Shown: positions 5,712 to 11,504 of the stretch, piece by piece
How positions within the stretch are numbered: position 1 is the first letter of the stretch
Layout of the letters: each line of letters begins with the position of its first letter
NCBI GenBank assembly: GCA_030839005.1
Contig: JAUZEM010000274.1
Location: 1 to 13,495, forward strand
Source: Actinomycetota bacterium
Lineage (GTDB): Bacteria; Actinomycetota; Acidimicrobiia; IMCC26256; PALSA-610
DNA length: 13,495 nucleotides
Direction: 5' to 3'
Made by a program: the position numbers and the translations under genes
The notes under the pieces: model-generated
Told to the model about the DNA's origin: nothing
Seen by the model: only the letters and a program-made list of their open reading frames with translations
The model's database searches: none

Positions 5712-7082
5712 TCAGCAGTGCAGTGTGCCGGAATCCGGCCGCGCGATCGGGTCGACCGGGGGCGTGGTCGACGACGTCTGCGCCGGCCCCGCGCTCGATG
5801 GGTGCCCGAAGTCTTCCGTCAACCAGATCGAACCGTTCCCGGCGCAGAACACTCCGACGCCCATGCGGGAGAAGCCGGGAGCCAGGATGTTCGCGCGGTG
5901 CCCGTCCGAGTGCATCCAGGCGTTGTGGAGCGATCCCACGAGCGTTGTGGCACCGCCCTCCGCGATGTTCTCGCCCACGTAGTTGTACGGGCCGAGCAGG
6001 TTGCCGATCGCGCTGTGCCGGAAACCGTGGGAGGCCATGTCGGCGCTCCACGCGGCCGCGTAGTTCGCGAGCGTCGGATCCCAGCTCACCGGAGCGAGAT
6101 GGCGTGCCGCGCGCTCGTCGTTCACACGAGCGAAGAGATCGGCCGCCATGAGCCCGATCACGGATGAGGTCGACGGGTTGCACTGCGGGGCGGGCGACGA
6201 CGGCGAGAACGCGTAGGTCCGAGCGTCGGCGAACGCGATCCAGTATCCGGTGGCGCCCGGCGACATCGCGACGGCGACCGCGGGCGCACCCGGACACGCG
6301 CCGACCGCGGAACCGTAGAACGGACTGTTGGTTCCGAAACGGAAGAGCCCGCCGTCCGCGGCGACCATGGTGTAGCCGGTGCCGTTCGGCGCCGCGGCCA
6401 TACCGGTGATCGGTTGATTCAGCCGAATCGATCCGGTCGAACCGAAGAAGGGCGCGTTGAAGGCGAAGATGCCGCCGTCGCTGGCGACGAGCCAGTAGCC
6501 GCTGCCGTTCGGCGTCGCGGCCATGCCGGTGATCGGCCGATTCAGACGGATCGATCCGGTCGAACCGAGGAACGGCGCGTTGAACGAGAAGATGCCGCCG
6601 TCGCTGGCGACGAGCCAGTAGCCGCTGCCGTTCGGCGTCGCGGCCATGCCGACGATCGGCAGGTTCAACCGCTTGCCGCCCATCGACCCGTGGAACGCGG
6701 CGTCGCCGAAGCTGAAGACCGCGCCCTGCCGATCGGTCAGCCAGTAGCCGTGGCCCGACCGAGTCGCCGCGATCGCGACGATCGTGTCGTGGGCAAAGCC
6801 GGCGGCCGAACCGTAGAAGATCGCGTCACCCGCGGTCAGGACGCCTCCGTCGGCTGCGACGCGCCAGTAGCCCTTTCCGCTCGGTGTCGCGGCCAGACCG
6901 ACGACCGGTGCGGCAAGCGCGGTGACGGTCGATTCGATCGCGACATTCGACGTGGTCGCGGTCGTGCTTGCGCTCCCGGCGTTTGTCATCGCGTTCGCGG
7001 CGAGGATGGCGAGGGTGATGATGGCGGGCGCGATGATGGCGGTCCGCGTGTGGCGACGTGCTCCGCCTCGATCTCGATCCAT
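5712..7082 (-). CDS. Secreted CAP/SCP-domain protein with N-terminal GYWLVASDGG repeats
   Basis: The protein has 456 residues. Residues 1-12 are basic and 14-33 are hydrophobic, forming a signal peptide or anchor. Six repeats follow, with GY[WT] at 71, 112, 154, 195, 236 and 279 (period 41-43 residues). The unit resembles GYWLVASDGGIFSF...FxGSTGSIRLNxPITGMAATP and is probably a beta-propeller-like surface module. A CAP domain spans about 311-428 with VNDERAARHLAPVSWD, HGFRHS, GENIAEG (E371), HNAWMHSDGHRANIL (H386, H391, H395) and MGVGVF. A Ser/Thr/Pro-rich tail ends in Cys456. CAP domains in bacteria are extracellular; the biochemical role here is unknown. Such repeats coupled to enzymes or adhesins are, in my experience, typical of Acidimicrobiia secreted proteins. 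I chose ATG 7080-7082 because GGGGAGG (7088-7094) sits 5 nt upstream; a GTG or ATG further upstream would precede that site. Repeats 3 and 4 are nearly identical at DNA level. Confidence 0.88.
   Translation of the reverse strand: MDRDRGGARRHTRTAIIAPAIITLAILAANAMTNAGSASTTATTSNVAIESTVTALAAPVVGLAATPSGKGYWRVAADGGVLTAGDAIFYGSAAGFAHDTIVAIAATRSGHGYWLTDRQGAVFSFGDAAFHGSMGGKRLNLPIVGMAATPNGSGYWLVASDGGIFSFNAPFLGSTGSIRLNRPITGMAATPNGSGYWLVASDGGIFAFNAPFFGSTGSIRLNQPITGMAAAPNGTGYTMVAADGGLFRFGTNSPFYGSAVGACPGAPAVAVAMSPGATGYWIAFADARTYAFSPSSPAPQCNPSTSSVIGLMAADLFARVNDERAARHLAPVSWDPTLANYAAAWSADMASHGFRHSAIGNLLGPYNYVGENIAEGGATTLVGSLHNAWMHSDGHRANILAPGFSRMGVGVFCAGNGSIWLTEDFGHPSSAGPAQTSSTTPPVDPIARPDSGTLHC
6397..6642. 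repeat. Two tandem 123-bp direct repeats inside the CAP-protein gene
   Basis: The units 6397-6519 and 6520-6642 align without gaps and differ at 9 of 123 positions by my count. The last 55 bp of each unit plus the next 9 bp (64 bp) are identical. Each unit encodes one 41-residue repeat. Flanking units at 6643 onward and before 6397 are clearly diverged, so these two copies are the youngest or are being homogenised. Confidence 0.85.
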
Positions 7083-7200
7083 GAGAACCTCCCCATGTGG
7101 CCGTACGTGCACTGTCCGTGCGCTCGTCCGTGCATCAATACGGCAGGTTGGGAAGTTCTATTGAGGAAATCGGACCTTTAGCCCTATCTGTCGGGGCCGC
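7083..7200 (-). promoter_or_regulatory. Leader and probable promoter region of the CAP-protein gene, with an AT-rich core
   Basis: The stretch between the vanW terminator hairpin and the CAP start is non-coding and unusually AT-rich for this window, mainly about 7136-7196. On the minus strand it contains CTAAAGGTCCGATTTCCTC, then TCAATAG and, after it, GCCGTATTGAT. The TCAA...16 nt...GCCGTATT arrangement is a loose match to a sigma-28/WhiG-type promoter, with only the GCCG half well conserved. A TATTGA hexamer there could equally be an ordinary -10. I see no riboswitch fold I can name. Confidence 0.4.
7088..7094 (-). promoter_or_regulatory. Strong Shine-Dalgarno of the CAP-protein gene
   Basis: The minus strand reads GGGGAGG, 5 nt before the ATG at 7082. 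This is the best ribosome-binding site in the window and decides the start of the CAP gene. It contrasts with the apparently leaderless starts of several neighbours. Confidence 0.75.
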
Positions 7201-7218
7201 GTCCGGCTGATGCCGGAC
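7201..7218 (-). terminator. Hairpin terminator after the VanW-family gene
   Basis: GTCCGGC-TGAT-GCCGGAC is a perfect 7-bp stem with a 4-nt loop. It lies 9 nt beyond the vanW-family stop at 7228-7230 and before the promoter region of the CAP gene. No U-run follows, as is common for high-GC actinobacterial terminators. Confidence 0.6.
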
Positions 7219-7227
7219 AAATCGACC

Positions 7228-9108
7228 TCACGCGTGCGCGGGGAGGGAGGTCGTGGTTTTCGGCGCGGGGCGCTTCGTCGTCGGCGTTCGCGATTTCGGC
7301 GCCGTCGTTGTCGTCGTCGTCGATGTCGTCGTAGCCGGTGTGGTGCCGACGAGCACGGTGTTCTGCAACATCGGATAGTGCACGCGGTAGTGCTGGCGTA
7401 CCGTCGGTCGCCCGGGCATTTCGATCATGCGGTCGAACTCCACGTCGTAACCCGTCTCTCCCGTCGCCACCGTTTCGCGTTCGAGCGCGGTGAGCGTGGC
7501 GCAGCGGTTGTCGAGATCGTCGGTCGGCTTCTTCGCGGGACACAGGACCAAACGGTCTGTGATGGGTTCGGTGTGAAGGATCTTGCGGTTCGCCTCGGTC
7601 GCGCGACGGCCGTCGGTGTTTCCGTAGAAGGTGACGGTGATCGAGGTCGCGCCATAGCTCGTGCGGATCAGCACGCCGTGCCTGGTGTCGTTTCTGAACT
7701 GCAAGTCGACGGAGGGGAAATTGATGGTCGCCTCCCGTCCCATCGGATAACGCGAGATGTAGTAATGGTGCGGGGAGTGGTCCACGTCGACGTAGCCGCC
7801 GAAGAATACGGCGTTGTAAAGCGTCGTGGTGAGCTGGCTGATGCCGCCACCGAAGTCTTCGCCGAAACCCTCCTCGAGGATGATCGGGGCCTTCACGTAT
7901 CCCTTCTCCGGTGTGCGTGGTCCGAGCGTCTCGTTCAGCGAGAAGGTCTTCCCGGGCGCGACGACCGTGTTGTTGATCAGGTCGGCGGCGAGATGGATGT
8001 TGTGCACTCGCGGCTGTCCGGCGGGGTGGTACGTCGTGAACGACGAAACCTGGTACGAGATCCCGAGCGCTCGTGCCCACGCCGTGTCGTGGGCGGGGTG
8101 CTCCGTGCGAATCGTTGCCGTGATCGAGCGGTTGCCGCGCAGGATCGCGGCGCCGATCGCGTCGGTGTCGAGCTGCTTGCCGTCACGCGACGGCACGACC
8201 TTGACCGCGGCGGGGTTGCTGACGTCGAAGCTCGCGTCGACGGGTGCTTGCTCCACTGCGGCGAAGGCCCCCGCCAGCACGAAGCGCAGCTTGTCGGCCG
8301 CGACCGTGAGGTGGAGGTCGTTTCCGTCGATACGCGTGCCGAGTGTGACCGCGAGCTGCGCCGGCGTCAGGGACACCCGGGTCGCGCGCGCAACGACGAC
8401 GTACTTGCCGGTCAGCAACGCACGCGCGTGAGCCGCGGCGGCATCGACTGCCGCCTGATCGACTCGCGGAACCACATCGCCGATCGGGAGCTCGAGGTCA
8501 TGGCGCGACCCGCTGTTCAGCATGAGCTGCATGCTGCGTTCGGCGTCGGCGCGTAGCAGGCCGCGGCCCGGCCGCGGTGAGATCGGAACCACGGTTGTTC
8601 CGTCGAACCGCAGACCGCCCTCGACCAGACCCGTTGCGACCGCGTTCGCCCATCCGTCGAGGAGGCCCTGGAAGCGCGCGGCGTCGTAGTGCACGACGAG
8701 GTGGACGACCTCGGGCCGGAATCGCCTCAGCACGGTGTCGGTGACCATTTGCAAGGGGCTCGTATCGCGTCCGGCGTCGTGGGCCTCCCGGATCGTCGCG
8801 TCCGCGTCGACCCGGAAGTCGAGCAGGTGCGGATCGACCGCGAACCTGCGGCTGCCGGCGTGCGCGCGGATGGGCGTGGCGTCCAATTGCGCGCTCAAGC
8901 GCGCGATTGCCGCGCGGGCGTCGGCGTCCTTCTTGCCGCCGATGGGCGCGCCGTCGATCCGCACTCCGGGGAGCACGGCGCCCGAATACCAGACGTGTTC
9001 GACGACAGAAGCAAGCACGAACAGGGCGGCGAGACCGACGACGACACCGCCGGCGATCACGAGGACCCGACGGTTTCGCGCGCCGATACGCGGTGTTTCC
9101 GTCGCCAT
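7228..9108 (-). CDS. VanW-family cell-envelope protein with peptidoglycan-binding-like domains
   Basis: The protein has 626 residues. A basic N-terminus (RIGARNRRV) and a hydrophobic segment at about 14-36 indicate a membrane anchor with the rest outside. Two related alpha/beta segments at about 80-195 and 215-330 fit the PG_binding_4 domains that usually precede VanW. The VanW domain spans about 357-490: FTTYHPAGQPRVHNI, PGKTFSLNETLGPRT, GYVKAPII, GGGISQLTTTLYNAVFFGG and HHYYISRYPMGREATI. The usual Cys of GGGICQ is Ser (S424). A G5-like region (about 495-588) and a Thr/Pro/Lys-rich tail (590-626), suited to crossing the wall, complete it. VanW was named from glycopeptide-resistance clusters but its function is unsettled, and there are no other van genes here, so resistance should not be inferred. 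The ATG at 9106-9108 is preferred over an upstream GTG-type extension because the anchor follows directly and a TAGCCT hexamer lies 7 nt upstream. Confidence 0.9.
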   Translation of the reverse strand: MATETPRIGARNRRVLVIAGGVVVGLAALFVLASVVEHVWYSGAVLPGVRIDGAPIGGKKDADARAAIARLSAQLDATPIRAHAGSRRFAVDPHLLDFRVDADATIREAHDAGRDTSPLQMVTDTVLRRFRPEVVHLVVHYDAARFQGLLDGWANAVATGLVEGGLRFDGTTVVPISPRPGRGLLRADAERSMQLMLNSGSRHDLELPIGDVVPRVDQAAVDAAAAHARALLTGKYVVVARATRVSLTPAQLAVTLGTRIDGNDLHLTVAADKLRFVLAGAFAAVEQAPVDASFDVSNPAAVKVVPSRDGKQLDTDAIGAAILRGNRSITATIRTEHPAHDTAWARALGISYQVSSFTTYHPAGQPRVHNIHLAADLINNTVVAPGKTFSLNETLGPRTPEKGYVKAPIILEEGFGEDFGGGISQLTTTLYNAVFFGGYVDVDHSPHHYYISRYPMGREATINFPSVDLQFRNDTRHGVLIRTSYGATSITVTFYGNTDGRRATEANRKILHTEPITDRLVLCPAKKPTDDLDNRCATLTALERETVATGETGYDVEFDRMIEMPGRPTVRQHYRVHYPMLQNTVLVGTTPATTTSTTTTTTAPKSRTPTTKRPAPKTTTSLPAHA

Positions 9109-9115
9109 CGGCGGC

Positions 9116-9121
9116 AGGCTA
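9116..9121 (-). promoter_or_regulatory. Candidate -10 element of the VanW-family gene (leaderless)
   Basis: TAGCCT on the minus strand is followed by exactly 7 nt and the ATG at 9108, the same geometry as at ctpE and mca. No Shine-Dalgarno is visible in the 7-nt gap. Confidence 0.5.
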
Positions 9122-9125
9122 GCGA
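9120..9125 (+). promoter_or_regulatory. Possible -10 element of the adenylate cyclase gene, overlapping the divergent one
   Basis: TAGCGA lies in a GCTAGC palindrome whose other strand supplies the -10 of the VanW-family gene. A transcript from it would have a leader of roughly 10-13 nt before the ATG at 9144, including GGGAAG (9129-9134) as a possible Shine-Dalgarno. The sixth base is A rather than T, so this is weaker than its partner. Confidence 0.3.
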
Positions 9126-9143
9126 AGCGGGAAGAATGGTCGG

Positions 9144-10181
9144 ATGCGCGAAGATCTTCGACTTCGACTTTTCGAACTCGGCGCATCCGACGACGAGATC
9201 GAGCGAGCGGTTGCGCAGGGTTGGCTTCCCCTCCTCGCGCTCGATTGCGTCCTGATGCCGGGTCGACGGACCTACGACCTCGCCGGGCTCGCCGCCGCGG
9301 CGGGTCTCGATGAGGAGTTGGCGCGACGCCTCTGGCGAGCCGTCGGGTTCCCGGACGTTCCGTCGGGCGTCGCCGCGTTCACCGACCGCGACGTCGACGC
9401 GGCGCGCCTGGCGCTCGCGCAGGCGCCCGAGCGCGACATCGAAGAAGGGACGTTGCTCCAGCAGGTTCGCGTCATCAGCGGGTCACTCGCGCGGGTCGCG
9501 TCCGTCGAAGCGGAGGGCATTGCCGAGCTGCTGACCGAGATGCACGCGTCACATGCGTCAGAGGACGAGATCGCGCTCGCGGTGCTCTCCGACACGCGGC
9601 TCGCCGACGTCGGCGTGCTGATCGACTATCTCCACCGCCTTCAGCTGCGGGCCGCGGTGTGGCGCCAGATGGTGCTCGCGGCCGCACCCGACATCGCCAT
9701 TGCGGTCGGCTTCGCCGATCTGTCCGGCTACACCAAGCTGAGTGCCGCCCTGGATGCATCGGAGTTGTCGGCGCTCGTGGGCCGCTGGGAAGCGGTCGCG
9801 TACGACACGATCGCGGCGAACGGCGCGCGCGTGGTGAAGACGATCGGCGACGAGGTGATGTACGTGGGCCTCACCAACGAGACGGTTGCCGCGTCGCTCG
9901 GGCTCCGCGAGGCGGCAGCCGCGGCGGGGCTGCCGCCGCTGCGCATCGGCGTCGCCTCCGGGCCCGTCATATCGCGCGACGGCGATTACTTCGGTCCGGT
10001 GGTCAATCTCGCGAGCCGGCTCACCGAGATCGCGGCGCCCGGCGAAGTGCTGGTCCCCGCAGCCTTGCGCGACGAGTTGCGCCCGGACTCGGGCTGCGAC
10101 GTGCATTTCGTTGCTCGGGGCGCACAGCAGCTGCGCAGCATCGGTTCCGTCGAGGTCTTTGCCGTCGAGCGCAGCGGATAG
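9144..10181 (+). CDS. Class III adenylate cyclase with Rv1264-like N-terminal regulatory domain
   Basis: The protein has 345 residues and no membrane segment, so it is probably cytosolic. Residues 1 to about 165 are helical (LFELGASDDEIERAVAQGW, YDLAGLAAAAGLDEELARRLW, FTDRDVDAARLALA) and resemble the autoinhibitory, pH-responsive regulatory domain of mycobacterial Rv1264. The catalytic domain spans about 185-345. Its key residues are all present: metal-binding D192 (FADLSGYT) and D236 (KTIGDEV), adenine-specifying K232 and D281 (GDYFGPVVN), and transition-state N288 and R292 (VNLASRLTE). The enzyme should convert ATP to cAMP as a homodimer. Whether it senses pH is inference from family similarity. 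The protein is about 50 residues shorter than Rv1264 (397 by memory). GGGAAG (9129-9134) lies 9 nt before the ATG. It is divergent from the VanW-family gene across 35 bp, and its TAG overlaps the likely -10 of mca. Confidence 0.92.
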   Translation: MREDLRLRLFELGASDDEIERAVAQGWLPLLALDCVLMPGRRTYDLAGLAAAAGLDEELARRLWRAVGFPDVPSGVAAFTDRDVDAARLALAQAPERDIEEGTLLQQVRVISGSLARVASVEAEGIAELLTEMHASHASEDEIALAVLSDTRLADVGVLIDYLHRLQLRAAVWRQMVLAAAPDIAIAVGFADLSGYTKLSAALDASELSALVGRWEAVAYDTIAANGARVVKTIGDEVMYVGLTNETVAASLGLREAAAAAGLPPLRIGVASGPVISRDGDYFGPVVNLASRLTEIAAPGEVLVPAALRDELRPDSGCDVHFVARGAQQLRSIGSVEVFAVERSG

Positions 10182-10184
10182 CGT
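10179..10184 (+). promoter_or_regulatory. Candidate -10 element of mca, overlapping the cyclase stop codon
   Basis: TAGCGT is followed by 7 nt and the GTG start of mca at 10192. Its first three bases are the TAG stop of the cyclase. No Shine-Dalgarno precedes the GTG, so a leaderless transcript is plausible even though read-through from the cyclase is also possible. Confidence 0.5.
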
Positions 10185-10191
10185 TCAGCGC

Positions 10192-11082
10192 GTGACCACG
10201 GAACGTCTGAGCCTGCTCCAAGTCCACGCCCACCCCGACGACGAGGCCTCGAAAGGCGCGGGAACCACGGCGAAGTATGCGGCCGAGGGTGTGCACAACG
10301 TGCTCGTCTGCTGCACCGGCGGCGAGGCCGGCGATATCTTGAACCCGGCGGTCGAGCACCCGGGCTCGCCGGAGGCGATGTACGAGCTGCGGATGGCCGA
10401 GCTCCGCGAGAGTGTGCGGGTGCTGGGCTACGCGTCACTGCAGCTGCTCGGCTACCGCGACAGCGGCATGCCCGACAGCGAGGAGAACGCTCGTCCCGAC
10501 AACTTCGCCAACGCACCGCTCGACGAGGCGGTCGGCCGTCTCGTGAAGATCATCCGCGCCGAACGTCCGCAGGTGATCATCACCTACCGCGAGGATCGCT
10601 CGTTCTACCCGCACCCCGACCACATTCGCGTGCACGAGATCAGCCTGCCGGCGTTCGACCTCGCGGGCGATCCGGAGGCCTATCCCGACGCGGGTGCACC
10701 GTGGCAACCGCTCAAGCTGTACTACGTGTCGTGGTCGATCGCGCGGGTCAAGGCCCTGCACGAGGCGTACCTCAGCCGCGGTGAAGAAAGTGTGTACGCC
10801 TCGTGGTTCGAACGCGGATTCGACAAGGACCGCACCGACGACTTCACGACCCTCATCGACGTCGGCGACTTTCTGGCCAAGCGCCGCGCCTCGCTGCTTG
10901 CGCATCGCACGCAGGTCGACCCCGAAGGCCACTGGATGCGGCTGCCCGACGATGTCGTGCGCGACGTTTTCCCGTGGGAGGAGTACACGCTCGCGCGATC
11001 GCTCGTCGACAACAACGTGCCCGAGGGTGAGTACGAAGACGATCTCTTCGCCGGCGTGCGCGAGCGCGTGCAGCAGCAGTAG
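10192..11082 (+). CDS. mca: Mycothiol S-conjugate amidase (Mca), LmbE-like zinc hydrolase
   Basis: The protein has 296 residues, near the 288 of mycobacterial Mca. It starts at GTG with VTTERLSLLQVHAHPDDEAS, which aligns with the Mca N-terminus. The LmbE/PIG-L zinc site is complete: H14 and D17 from AHPDDE, D16 as general base, and H144 from HPDH. SKGAGTTAKYAAEG, CTGGEAGDILNP, YRDSGMP and TYREDRSFYPHPDH are typical of Mca and favour it over the paralogous deacetylase MshB. Mca cleaves the amide of mycothiol S-conjugates, giving a mercapturic acid for export and glucosaminyl-inositol for reuse, in the cytoplasm. It implies a mycothiol-making actinobacterium. MshB-type deacetylase side activity cannot be excluded. 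The start codon is 10 nt after the cyclase stop, and the SCP2-like gene follows after only 2 nt, so those two are probably one operon. Confidence 0.92.
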   Translation: MTTERLSLLQVHAHPDDEASKGAGTTAKYAAEGVHNVLVCCTGGEAGDILNPAVEHPGSPEAMYELRMAELRESVRVLGYASLQLLGYRDSGMPDSEENARPDNFANAPLDEAVGRLVKIIRAERPQVIITYREDRSFYPHPDHIRVHEISLPAFDLAGDPEAYPDAGAPWQPLKLYYVSWSIARVKALHEAYLSRGEESVYASWFERGFDKDRTDDFTTLIDVGDFLAKRRASLLAHRTQVDPEGHWMRLPDDVVRDVFPWEEYTLARSLVDNNVPEGEYEDDLFAGVRERVQQQ

Positions 11083-11084
11083 CG

Positions 11085-11384
11085 ATGATCGTCGAGTTCG
11101 TCGTCGCCGTGGGGAAGAAGGAACAGGCTCGCGGCTGGGCGCGAGTCGATGATGGCGCGGTTGTCGGGCGCGGAGAGGGTGCGCCCGCGGCGCCTGCCGA
11201 CGTGACGTTCACCGCGACCCCCGCCGACGCGCAGGCCCTGCACGACGGCACGCTCGATCTCTCCGTCGGGTTCATGCGCGGCCAAGTGAAGATGGCGGGC
11301 GACTTCGGCGCGCTCTTGCGACTTCTGCCACTCACGGGAGGACTCTCGCCCCGCGTCTCGGTCGCGGAGATGCTGCCCGGCTGA
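11085..11384 (+). CDS. Small SCP2-like sterol/lipid-binding-domain protein
   Basis: The protein has 99 residues and no signal peptide or membrane helix. It reads as a compact SCP2 fold: N-terminal strands (MIVEFVVAVG, GWARVDDGAVV), a DVTFTATPADAQALHDGTLD segment, then GFMRGQVKMAGDFGALLRLLPL, which matches the typical SCP2 motif with a [FY]M.G.[VI]K..GD core. SCP2 domains hold hydrophobic ligands such as fatty acyl chains or sterols; the ligand here is unknown. It is slightly shorter than the usual 100-120-residue domain but looks complete. The ATG comes 2 nt after the mca stop, so translation is probably coupled. The pairing suggests a role in handling or sensing hydrophobic thiol conjugates or lipids, but that is inference. 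Confidence 0.8.
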   Translation: MIVEFVVAVGKKEQARGWARVDDGAVVGRGEGAPAAPADVTFTATPADAQALHDGTLDLSVGFMRGQVKMAGDFGALLRLLPLTGGLSPRVSVAEMLPG

Positions 11385-11409
11385 GACTCGTGCTCGAGAT
11401 CTGTTGCGT

Positions 11410-11424
11410 TGCGGGTTCCCCGCA
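11410..11424 (+). terminator. Possible hairpin terminator after the SCP2-like gene
   Basis: TGCGGG-TTC-CCCGCA forms a 6-bp stem with a 3-nt loop 25 nt after the SCP2-like stop. There is no T-run. It could end the mca-SCP2 transcript ahead of the c-di-GMP gene. The rest of 11385-11504 shows no gene and no promoter I would defend. Confidence 0.4.
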
Positions 11425-11504
11425 CCTGATCCGTCGGCATCGACCTCATTGCGGGACGCGTCTGTGTCGATGACATCGTGGTGAGAGACCGGCGAAGCGT
11501 GCAG

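Noticed and set aside
7083..7200. Riboswitch in the CAP leader
   Set aside because: I could not match conserved cores of c-di-GMP, ydaO, cobalamin or other common riboswitches, and no stable multi-stem fold is evident.
7300..7340. GTC/GTT trinucleotide run as a microsatellite or regulatory repeat
   Set aside because: It is the coding sequence of the Thr-rich tail of the VanW-family protein and is imperfect.
6414..8556. Plus-strand open frames opposite the CAP and VanW genes, one with an apparent repeated protein sequence
   Set aside because: The protein repeats are only the reverse of the 123-bp repeats of the CAP gene; the minus-strand products are clear families.
7228..9108. Vancomycin-resistance locus because of the VanW name
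   Set aside because: No vanHAX, vanRS or other resistance genes are present; VanW-family proteins are common in bacteria without such resistance.
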